From NCBI RefSeq assembly GCF_016545825.1, contig NC_052615.1, positions 35,241,516-35,305,515 of the forward strand: DNA of 64,000 nucleotides, given 5' to 3'. The notes beneath the pieces are model-generated. The model saw nothing but the letters and a program-made list of their open reading frames with translations. It did no database searches and was not told where the DNA came from. A program made the translations under genes and the position numbers. This document shows positions 10,801 through 21,971 of this stretch, in pieces; the first letter of the stretch is position 1, and each line of letters opens with the position of its first letter. This DNA is from Eucalyptus grandis. Lineage: Eukaryota; Streptophyta; Magnoliopsida; Myrtales; Myrtaceae.

Positions 10801-13079
10801 GGGGGGGGGGGGAATTACCTTTGGGACTCAGGTCCGGACCACAGGTCTCTTCCACCTCACTACTGGAAAGAGGCTCAACTGATAGAGTCAGATTTTTGTC
10901 GGATGTTTGGATTTTATCATCACAACTTGCCAGAACGCACAGCTCACTTTCTGTACTTGGAGCTGAAGGACCTTGATGGCCATCATTTGCTGCTTCTATT
11001 TGTCTCTCCTTATTTTCATCAACCCTTGGAGACCTGAGATGGGCAGAATATCTCATCTGTGCAGTTACCAAGCTGCTCTCTGGTATCTTTCCTGGACTAG
11101 CAAGAGGGGAGTTGTATTCAGGAAGAGAGAGGATTCTCCCGAGAGATTTTGGGAATTGCCCACTTGAAAAGTCTGTCCCGTCATCTGCAGTGCTCAGCAT
11201 TTCCGAAAGGTGCTTCTTGGCCTCAATGTAGATGTTAGACACTCTTCTCTTGGACACATTAACATTTTCATATTCTTTGTTTGCTTCAGAGTCCCTTGGC
11301 TTAACAGTCTTTTCTTCTCTTTTTTTCGCAACAGGTCTAGCAATTTTCTCTATGTAAAAGTGCTCTTTGCCTGGAGAATTCATCCCATTATTTTCTCCCA
11401 TGTTTGCTTTACCACCATCAGGAAGTCTTTTCGTAAAACCACCAGGAGATCTGCCATTGTGCTCCTTTCCCATCACATTTTTCCATCTTTTCCTAATCTC
11501 CGAAATAAGAAGTGCCTGCCTGCTTTCTCAGCCTGCCCTGTATAGACAATGTTCGGCGAATGTCCTAGAAGCATGTCAGTGCTGTCCAGAGATGTCGAGT
11601 TTTTCGATTCTGCTGGCCCAGGCTTCAAAATAACAATTCTATTAGAAGTTTGAGGATTCTCAATCTCCCCGAGTGTCTTTGTTTCGTGAGACTTGACATT
11701 TCTTCTAAAGAACTTGTAAGACTTATGATTAACAACCTGTTGTGATTCGTTGGATTTGTCATGCTTCTCTTTTGATAAATTACATTCTGCAAATGACTCT
11801 GACAAATTGTCTCTCTTTAAATGAGCATCCTGCAAGTTTTGCATGTATTTAACCAAGATTGAGTCTGGATCTTCCAGGAGTTTCGAAAATGATTCCTCAT
11901 TTAAGTTCGGAATCTGAAGCGCATTAACCAGTTCTTTAGACAAGGGAGTCCCTCCATGCTCTGTGAGATGCTTCCCACTTTTGAGTTGTTGATTTATCAA
12001 CTCCTTGATTGCTTCGCACAATTTTTCTTTGAGATCAGCATGTTTCGAGTTTACCTGAATCTGTACTTCGGCATCATTGTGGTTCTTTCCAGTAGCTATA
12101 GTTTCCTGACAGATCTCACCACAAATGTTCTCCGCTTTAGAAATTTCATTATGGCTATTTGTGCAGTCCTGGTTTGCATCGAGATCAACATGTCTGGATG
12201 CCAAGCTTTCAGTGGCACTCAAAATATCAGCATCCATGTCATAGCTTCCCCAAGAAGACTTCTTACTTCTTCTCCGGTTTTTCCTTCTACAATCGTCATC
12301 TCCCAAATCAGATTGTTTGGACACTAGCTTGGAATCTTTCACTTTAATATCTGTATCAGGCTCGCCTACCATTTCTTCTTCCATGAGTATCTTCACACTA
12401 GGTTTTCCCCCCTCAGCTGCAAATGTTGAGCTCTCTTCACCATCCTGAAAAATCTTTTTCGGTCAGTCGCAGCTAAGAAAAATGGACTTGCAATCACTGA
12501 ATGGGGAAACTTAACTACCAACTGTTTACACTTTACAATCATCCGATGGGGAAACTTGAGAACCCTACTGTCTATGCTATTGAATCTTACCAGGTGACTT
12601 CAAGTTTCTCATCCAGATTGGTCAACACTTCGAACTTATTCCCTGAATGTTCTGCATCTGCAGGATAGAAGAGAACTCAATAAAACGACCACCAACTTTA
12701 CCAATCCACAAATCTTAATGACCTAAAAAATCATGTTGATCTAGAATATATAACACCTACACAAAATGATAAGAAGACAGACAAAGTAAAACACAAATGC
12801 ACCACTTCATGTACAAAAATTGTAATAATAGGTAGCAGGAAAACCACCATGTGTTACAAGCAGTAATTATTCAATCTGAAAAAGACTTGAGTACATATCA
12901 ATCTCGCTAATCAATTAGGGGGCCTTACCACCAGCATGGCTGCTTCCTCGCCTTCTATCGGATAGTAGCCTTCGAGGGGATCTGCCATGGCGAAAATCCA
13001 AAATACTAATGAAACTCCACATGCAGCCTAACTGATCCCTTTCATGCCTCACCACACGCCTTTTTGACCTCTTTGTCAT
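7876..13079 (-). CDS. DUF4378 / TRM-type (TON1-recruiting-motif family) protein with a net 1-base frameshift
   Basis: Coding exons in gene order: 13079-12929, an uncertain exon starting at 12657 (ending 12591 or 12599), 12444-10819, 10676-10510, 8772-8559 and 8453-7876, about 930 aa. A 5' UTR intron ends at 13105 (TTGCAG acceptor). The first exon encodes the family's N-terminal block GCMWSFISILDFRHGRSPRR. The large exon has a VKILMEEEM block, NRIVILKPGP, and the LISEIRKRWKNVMGKE block. The last two exons form the DUF4378 domain (VDFFYDQLHFDQKLVFDCIN to the MGDAIFDELIDEVI end). Related proteins act with TON1/TRM complexes on cortical microtubules; that role here is inferred from family only. 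The large exon is one base short near 11503-11514: upstream reads ...AGRHF in one frame, downstream LISEIRK... in another. An annotation pipeline would split or truncate this gene. Confidence 0.85.
8773..10509 (-). other. 1.7-kb intron of the DUF4378 gene
   Basis: Lies between exons 10676-10510 (donor GTAAGA) and 8772-8559 (acceptor TTCCAG). It is AT-rich and much longer than the gene's other introns. The segment at about 9690-9960 is less AT-rich and carries an open frame (9697-9957), but I see no known domain. An old insertion is possible and no termini were identified. Confidence 0.6.
10794..10812. repeat. G19 homopolymer next to a splice donor
   Basis: Nineteen G on the + strand, so C on the sense strand of the minus-strand DUF4378 gene. 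The run begins only a few bases inside the intron whose donor is GTAATT at 10818-10813. It is length-unstable by nature and hard to sequence. Confidence 0.9.
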
Positions 13080-13104
13080 GTTGAAGGTATATCCAGTCCA
13101 ATTT

Positions 13105-13409
13105 CTGCAAGTTGATTGAAATTTTTTTACACCTGCTGCAAAAAGTTTAGGAAATAATGTGAAAGAGGCTTAATAGAGAATAATCAAATATGCTGGCTGA
13201 ATCAGACAAGAAGATTCTGAAATCAACATAATAATCTCACGTTTTTTGTCTTAATTAAAGCAACCTCAACACTTAAAACACCATAGTTCTGCTATCACAT
13301 ACTTCAAAGTTCCAAAGATCAGTCCACTGCCAAATCAACTAACAGGAAACTCGTCATCTTTTTCCATGCACCATGAGAACAACTCATTATGTGGTTTTGC
13401 AGAGAGCTG

Positions 13410-13445
<36 letters not shown>

Positions 13446-14900
13446 TCCCCAGTTGAACCGAAAAATCGATCCGAAAGATATGAGACATATAGATGAAATC
13501 AAAATCATCATCTGATAATCAAGGACTATACCCGATCTAATAACTTTGAAGATGGACAAAAACATGGCATGCATCAGAAAATACCTCAAAATTGAAAATT
13601 GTGGAGTTCGGTTCTGCTCAGAGGAAACTGAAATATAGCTCCCTCGGAATATCTATGATTTCCTATTTGAGCTCCACAGGTTTCTATTCTACAGAAGTAA
13701 AGCCCAAGATGGTATCCTCAGCAGGAGGGTATCGAACGCTCCTTCTTTCCTTTTTCATCCCAAACGAAATAAAGCCTTGATGTATGCCCACATGCAATCT
13801 TCCACAAACTTTTGAGTTATGATGGGGGCACACCATCCTTTGAGACAGAAATCACAGAGTGAGGCAAACATGCTAAGACTGACTCTCTAAATATGAAAGG
13901 GCCATAACTCAAACTCAACTTCATCAAACCAAGCAACAAAATTTGCATTTGATGATCCAAACACTTTGGCTATCGAACTCAACCTTCCAATAAAGCAATC
14001 CAATGTCCCGCATGAGAATCAAAGTAAATGCAATCCAAAGTCACCCTCCAACTTCCAGCTCACAAAGAACAAAACCAATGCTCCGAACCCTCTTCCAAAA
14101 CTGAGAACTTTCGACGGCCTCACACTTCCGGTACTAAAACCACGACACACCAAAGGGAATCTGCCCTTTCTCATCAATCACGAAACCGAAGATAAAAAAG
14201 AATTCTTAGAGACTTCCCGAGAAAAAACACAAATCAGATTCTTCAGGCGTATTCTGACAAACACCACGAGAGCATCAAAGGGCCTCCGCCTCCTTTTCTC
14301 CCCATTATAATCATCTTACGGTGGCATCTTTTGACAGCAAAAAAGAAGGGCCCCGATGCTCACCCAGCACCGACCCTTTACTTTCCGCGGAAGGATTACA
14401 TACGGGCAGCCATTAAAGACTGAGGAAAGTGGAAGACGGGTGGGTTAGAGAGAGAGGGGAGGAGAGAGAAAGCGAAAGGCGAGAGCTTTTTCACAATGCA
14501 GTCGATGTTGGGGGGAGAAAAAACAAGTGACAGTTGTGGGAGTGGAGCTGGGACCCATTTCGAAGAGAGAGAGAGAGAGGGAGATACGTATGCGAATGGG
14601 GTGCCTCCATTTTTCTTCTCATCTTCCGCGTTCCGCCATCATCTCTCTCTGTCTCTCTCTCCCTCGTCTGCGTCAGAGGTATTGAGAACGACGAAGAAAG
14701 ATGCACGGGGGGCGGTGGTTCCTTGTGTCGTACCTTTCCCAGCTTCGGACACGGGAATTATAGAAAAAACCAACGCTTGACATGGACGACAACGAAATGT
14801 CCTCCTTCGTTTTTCTCTCCTCTGCAATGCATAGCTTAATTATCGCAAAGCAGCAATTTTTTTGGAAAGGTAAGTACAGATCCATTCCATCTCAAGTCCC
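13105..14900 (-). other. 5' leader intron and promoter region of the DUF4378 gene
   Basis: Because an acceptor (TTGCAG) sits 25 bases before the ATG, the transcript must start upstream. A plausible non-coding first exon lies around 14280-14700, where the sequence becomes GC-richer and shows CT/GA microsatellite tracts (about 14449-14475, 14568-14585, 14640-14665) typical of plant 5' leaders. Another CT tract lies at 13410-13429 inside the intron. The exact start cannot be fixed from sequence alone. Confidence 0.4.
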
Positions 14901-17900
14901 AGATTAAATTAAACCCATTATATGCTGCATTAATTAAAACTGATTTTTTTAAAAAAATCATCGTTTTTCTAACAAATATTTGGCTGAGTTTGTAAAACTT
15001 GTTAGATGGATGGGTATGAAAATAGAGAGAATTCCAAGTTGGAAATATTTAAAGAAGATCGGTTTTCATTGTGGTTTTATTAAATAGAATAAGAATTTAA
15101 GTTTTCATTTTTATTTTTGTGGAGAAAGAATTGAACTTAATAAAAAATTGAAATTTTAGAAAAGTAGGAAATTATGAGAAGTCGTACCCCCTCTTGATTT
15201 TGTAACAAAACCCAACACGCCCTGGATTTTAATAAGGGTCGGCCATTATTAAATCATACTTTGATTCAATAGGTTGCTCTCGTGAGAAAAATATCGCGAT
15301 AGTAGTACAGAATAGTATTTATTTTATAAGGGAAATGTGGACTCGGCACATAGATAAAATTTGGTATTTTGTTCCATTAGCTTGAAGAAAATAATAATCT
15401 AAAGAACTTGGCCCATAGATATTGCCCCCCTGAACTTTTGTTTTTCCTCCTTTTCTTTTCTCGTGTACTCCCGCAGGTGATTAAATTTACGGGGAACTGT
15501 GCCAATTCACGTAGACATGAATGCCATTTATTTTCGGTACTATTCTTCCAATTTCTTGCTTGGCGAAGATTTCTCAATCAACATAAAAAATGGCTGTGAC
15601 TAAAATAAAATAAAATAAAACATAAAAAATGGCTGTCGGTGTGAAATTTACGGCGGCGGGCGGGCTCAGTAAGAAAACATCAATGCATTTCAAGGTTGTC
15701 GACGAAAGAACCTAGCATGCTTGTGAAGATGAAATTTTGACCACCTGATTAATGTACTAAAAAGAAGGCCTTCAGAATTAGTCATAATGTATATTGTATA
15801 TGGGTTAATGTAGGATATCTGAAGGAAAGGCCAGTGGGTTTACAGATGGATGATGATTTTTTTAAAGAAAAAAAGTGTTATTAACATTTCAAATGATATC
15901 TTTTCTTATGTTGAATTCAAATGGATTGACCTGGCAACATTTCACCTTTGGACACATCAAGTACAATTTTCTACATTACCTGGTATGACATTTCGATTAG
16001 GAATTAGTAAACATAATTAGATCTAGGAGAGGCCATTTTTCCACTCCTCCTTTCACTCGATGGAACAACCTTTAGGAAAAGCCAAAATGATGGTAATGAT
16101 GATTGTCGAGCTTTGAATTTAAATGTGGCCTCTTCCTTGAAAGAGGCTCTGAAGCAAGAATCATTGACGAGATTTAAAGGTTGGCCACAAATTGAAAACT
16201 GGCTTCCCGCTATCAAATTGGTGTTTTGGGATATTGGATTATCATCAATGCACTGGCAAAGCTCAAAGGGTACTGCTCATCATTGTCCTTTATGATGAAA
16301 ATGATTAAAGGCCGTGTCGAACAAGCCAAGAAAGACATTTTATTTTTAATGTGGGTATGTGGATATTCCGCTTGATCGGTCCTCACCCCATGCACACGAA
16401 CCATACTGGTCAAGTGCACAATGTAATGCTCCATCGATAGAGCGATGGGATGACCCCTAACGTCTAAGCCTGAATTAAGTTTGAGCGAATGATTCACATG
16501 CTAGAATTGCCATCAGTTGAGAAAAATATTCACAAAGGATCCTTTATATTACGACATATTGTAGAACTAATTAAGAATAAACATAAAGCCGTGTTATATA
16601 TCAAACCTAATTTTTTGGGTTGTTGGGTTGGTTAAGATTTGATATCGAATCCCACTTTAAAAGGTTGAATCTTGAGTTCGAGCCTCTAAAGAAAAATGAC
16701 TCCTTCAAGCCAATCTCATGAGCTTCATTTTTCAATGATTACTTGGTTGATGTGGGAAGACAGAATTGTTATAATAGAGGTGGAGTTGATTAGAATTCAT
16801 AAGAGGTTCGTATGACCTCTGTCTCAAGAAATGTATGTACGACCCACCAAAGTACTTATATCGAAAGATATTCCTTATTAGACCTAACTTGTTGATCATT
16901 GGTTTTGGGCTCTGTATAATTGTAGTACAAAGTTAGAGCTAATCCTCTTGCTTCGAGCATAAGTGTGATTCAGTGGTTACGTATGGAAATAAAGTAGGAA
17001 GGTACAAGAGCATATGGTCATGGAAGAGTTATTTTTGTGGAATTAACTATCCGCAAATTGAACAACAAAAAAAAAAAAATTGATCAAATGTATTATGTTA
17101 TCATTTTGCATTCCATTACTGTAGAAGCCATGAGAGCCTTAAGGCCCTATTTAGTTAATTGGAATGAAACAATCGAAATCATTAAGAGGGATGAGAATGA
17201 ATATTTGGTAAAACAAATTTTTAATTACCACATGCGGTAATGCATTCAAATTGAAATGTCAAGTTTTTATGATTTGGAACATTCTCAAATATCCGCCATA
17301 GTAGTTAACTCATTGATGTAAAATTCATTTCAATTAAAAATTCGCCATAGAGATGAGTTCACATGCTCCTTCCACTCCTCTCGTTCTCAATAAACAAACA
17401 TGGACCTTACGGTGTTTTGAGGGCCGATATCAAATGTATAAATCCTCTTTACCTAGTATAGATGTTTGACTTTCCTACGGTGCTGACCACATATATCATA
17501 GGGAAACTCAGTGCATTGGCATTCGTCCAGTTCCCCCATGTGATTACTTTAAAAAAAAAAAAGGTACTTCGAAAGTAAATCGGGTAAATCTTTTTTGAAG
17601 TTCCGTACCAAACAGACCTTGAATTTATCCGTTTTAGGCAACAAGTGCCTTTCATCTATTTCCCCCTTAAAACCGTTCGCATCTGCACAAAATTCCATAA
17701 CACGGATGCAGAGCCAGAGAGCATCCGAGGTTAGCCGGTTTGCAGGGCACGGGATCGTCTTGGGAAGAAGAAAGAAGGCACGGCGTAACTCACAACTACC
17801 CACTCAGACCATAAAATAAAAAAAATAAAAAAAAACTCACAACTACCCACGATCAGACATGACCTGGTGCAAACTATGCAAATAGAGCTAATTCCCTTCC

Positions 17901-20900
17901 TATATATAGGAAACCCGAACTATAAGTTCAATTCTGGTTCCTGAATTTTTCCATTTTAAAAAAGAAATTATTAACTTTCACTCTTAGTCCCAAATTTATT
18001 CATACATCCTAAAAATCGCTACTGATTTCTTCTAAAGTATCATTATCATAAAATTGCTGTTGTTTCATATGGAGGCAATGGAGTTTTTGGAAGCCCAAGT
18101 TCTTATAGTGAATCTCTAATCTGCCTCGATATTAATAATTTTGAAGAAACTAATGACGATTTTTGGACAAATAAATAGATTTGGGAGAGTGAAAGTTAGG
18201 GACTTCTCTTTACGATAAGAAACTAAAAAGAGTTTAGGATAGAATTGAAATTTGACCTAAAATCATGTGTTTTTTTAATTTTTAAAAAGGGAAACTAGGC
18301 CCTATGCATATGCGACAACCACGTGTGCTTTATTATTATTTCTTTCGCTTGCGGTTGTCCGCCATTGATGTGACGTGGGGCTGAGTTGGGCCTGAACGGA
18401 GAGCCCCCTCTTGGGCCCATCAGAGGACCCCCCACGTGCGGGCCCACCGCAATGATCACCGGACTCCAAATGGCGATTAATTGCCTAATGACGAGGCCCA
18501 TGTGAGACAACATAGCTAACTCTGCTTTCTTCGTGAAGGCCAAAAAAAAGGAAAAAAGAAAAAAGAAAAAAAAAAGATCCGAACGGAGCTGGAGATGGAG
18601 CTGGTGGGAGGACCGCCCGACCGGTTTGGCTTGTTCTAGGCTAACGTAAGACGTGGCAACGGTGCCGGTCGAAACGGGGCGGTGATGGAAAGAGACGGGG
18701 ACGGAGACATATAATGTGCTCTTTTGTCTTTGAGCTGTTTCGCCGTTTTAGATATTGGTGAAAAGAAAGAGGGAGGGGGTGGGGGTTGGAAGGAACTTTT
18801 GCATGCCCGAGTTTGTTAGCCATTGCCTGATTTGCTTGACCTTGAAGATAATATAACCCAACGATCAATGATTGCGAAAGTACCGCGGCGTTCCTTTTAA
18901 TTTTTGTTGTATATATGGTCGTTGATTTTTATGGAAGCAAGACCTTAGTAAATTATCATTTCCCCCTCCCTAAATATCGAAATAATATAATACAATGTTT
19001 GATAACCAAATATACGGAATCGAAATTATTCCCAATGAGTTGTCACCATATGAATATCCTATATCGAGATATGATTGATATAAACGCTGTTACGGGATCT
19101 CTAGAAAGTTTCGCAGCTGAGGCTGTGCTTCTCACATAACATGAATATCTCTTCATATAGATGGGTAGGTGGATTTTCATCGCAGCGATTGACCCATTTT
19201 TTCCCCTTAGACGTGTTAAAAAAATAAGCGATTCAGCTCACCCAACCGTATACCAGAACATATCCTGCCTAACTTGAAGCCGAAATTTGCCCCGTTTTCC
19301 TACGATTAATTGGGAGTCAATCGTGGAATCAGCTCGCGAGCAGGACCAATCGCAATTGCAAGTGCAAGCGCTGGCTTTTGCGACGAAAGGGGTCCGTGTT
19401 TGCTGGACCGTTGTCACGTAAAGATCGTACCAAACGTTCCTCCCTCCTTCCCTCTCCCCCCCCACGCAACGTGGCAATCACGACCGAAGTCTCGATCATC
19501 AACGCCGCACTTGCCGTCTTGTGTCGGCGAGTTAGGTGGAATGAAATGCTGACTACAAACGAAGCTTGTGAGGGACTCAAAGCCAACCCCCAGTTTCAGC
19601 TTTATCATCCAGCGATGCTCCTCGGACAGTGTGGACTTTTCCCGTTTCGATTTTTTTTTTTCACGGTTGGACTGTATTTTTTTGTTAGGTGTCGAATCCG
19701 GCCCTTGATAGCGGTAATGATGGTGTGGGCGTGGATGATTTCACTTTCATTTCACCTCCAAGGAAGATGTGTGGCGTTTTCTTCTTTTGTTCCCCTCCAC
19801 TAAGAATCAGATACGGCGAGGGGTGGGTGAAATCTCGCTTTTTTATCGTGCCCATGCAGTGGGGAATCATGATGTCTTATGGGGGGAATGGCATCGTGAC
19901 TCGGTCCATGGAAGACGTACCTTAGGACCACCCGTTAAAGCCTGATGTTCCCTTTCTTTTTCTTGTCTGAGCAATAGCAAGAAGCCGCAGTTGAGCTTTT
20001 AGTTAATTTCTCAGGGAGAGTCTAACGTAATATTGAAGACTTCGGTAGATGAGAATTTACACTTACAGTATACTTTATGACGAGACTTTGTATTAATCTT
20101 TAAGTGGGGTCATTCATGAGGAAACCAAGTTTCACCGATGTTGCTCGCACGAGATGACTTACTACTTATATGTTTGCACTTGAATGAGAGTGGTGGTAGT
20201 ATGGATAGATGCATATATGAAGACTGCAAATAATATGCAATTAGGACATCACTAAGTTGTGGAATTCTGTGACGTCATTGAAGCGACGCCAATCACTAAT
20301 CGATTGAATGACTAATTGGAGAAAAAGTACGGTCCAATGAGCAACATTCCATGAATGGATTTGACTATGTCAGATGGCAAGTGACCCTTTGGACTATCGA
20401 AAAGGATAGGGTCCATTCCCACCGAGACATCATCTTCTTCGTTGATTATTAGATGAAAAAAATCAACCTCTATTCCACTTATATCCAACACTGATGTTCC
20501 TAACAAAAATTTGAGATGGAATCGCGTGATGTATGAAGAGGTCATGAGGGAAAAATACCAACTAGTGGCCAAAGATAATTATGTGTTTGATTATTCAGTA
20601 AATAATGCAGAAAAAAATCGGAAAAAAATGATTAGTCAGCCCATTAATAGAAGTAAAACAGACGCAAAACCATTTTAAAATGGATTCATGTAATATATAA
20701 AGAGGTTATTAGGGAAAAAGTACAAATTAACAGAAATAATTCTTACATGATTTTAATTAATTATTCAAGGAATTACTTGGTCATCTAATAAAATAAGCGG
20801 TCATAAAATTAATTTAATAGGGATTCATGTAATATGTAAAGAGGTCAGTTAGGGAAAACTACAAAAATAGTGGCAAAAGATACAACCGTTTTAAAGGTTG

Positions 20901-21971
20901 GAGCGAAGGGGTTGGCCCAAAAGGGAGAAAATCTCAAGCAGAGGTGGGATCATGGATCTTTTTTTGGGCTAGACATGGTGCTACTGGCATGCGTCGTTCG
21001 AGAGATCATATTCCACTATCAATTGCCAGAAATTCATCTCATAATTCAGCTGATCACTCCACTGCTTTGATATCTTGAGCGACAGTCTAATAGACAACTC
21101 CATTCTCCAGAATATCAGTCACGAAAAGCTACAGATATATTCAGCGTGTACATCTTAGTGGATTTTTATTTTTATTTTTATGAGGTAAATGGAGAAAAAA
21201 GAAGAAGAAGAAGCAAACAACTAGGTAAATGTCCGTGACATGGTTACACCAGATTTACATGTATGATTAACGATTACAGCAGTTTACGATGCTCGGTCGG
21301 GTGAGAAGATACCTTATGGTGGTTATTCGGCAGAACTGGATCTGCTTTTCCAAGAAGCTTGTCTCCTCTCCGCCAGGAGCCTTATTTCCAACACCAAGCT
21401 ATGGAGAACTATGGAAGAAGCATTGGCCTATTCAGTAACCCCCCAGTGGGAATGAATTAGGCATTACAAACAAATACCACTTTGTCTACTGCAGTATCAT
21501 TGGCCAATAAACAACAAACGAATCTTCGATAATGCTTTGATTAAATACAACGATAGGGGTACTACAAGATGTAATTGTATCTGCCATGACTTCTAATTCT
21601 TCCTGACTTGAAGCACAAGGCTAGAGAGAATATTATTTGCAGACATCTACTAGTCTACGGGCAGGAACTACTAAATGTGTGGCAACTCATATAGAAAAGG
21701 AGTTACTGACCTTCAATTAATGACTATAGTTTTGGAAGACCTCCACTTTCGTTTCCTCGCTTTCCTTAGAATACGCGCCGTCTCTACCTTGACTTCATCT
21801 GTTATGGAGCTACCCCTATCTGCCCAAGGAATTTTGATGAGGGATAGTGCTTTTTCTATAAACATCTATATAGCTACACAAAACTGGAGATATCTTTAAA
21901 ATTAATCTGTTTACTAGCTTTCGTGAATGGTATCAGGTTTGTGGAAAATAATAACACTCTACATGTCAATC
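14901..21971. other. Intergenic region without a supportable gene
   Basis: Seven kilobases of AT-rich DNA. Visible items are an AAAAT microsatellite at about 15604-15622, A-rich tracts at 17817-17833 and 18540-18577, a possible MITE-like end near 17150 (GGCCCTATTTAG), a GC-richer island at 18340-18440 and 19300-19560, and three dispersed direct repeats at 20515-20880. Open frames are short and lack recognisable motifs. The last few hundred bases before 21972 probably include the 3' UTR of PRD3. Confidence 0.55.
20515..20880. repeat. Three dispersed ~65-bp direct repeats
   Basis: Copies at about 20515-20580, 20681-20745 and 20819-20880 share GG(A)ATTCATGTAAT, AAGAGGT, TTAGGGAAAAA and TA(C)AAA words at the same spacing. 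The spacing between copies is about 140-165 bp. The first copy is the most diverged. Confidence 0.65.

Noticed and set aside
16620..16700. tRNA-like word TCGAATCCCA and GAGTTCGAGCCTC
   Set aside because: No acceptor-stem pairing or anticodon arm at the right spacing; it looks like a dispersed plant repeat.
20312..20572. 86-codon minus frame
   Set aside because: It overlaps a repeat copy, has no motif, and no neighbouring exon could be joined to it.
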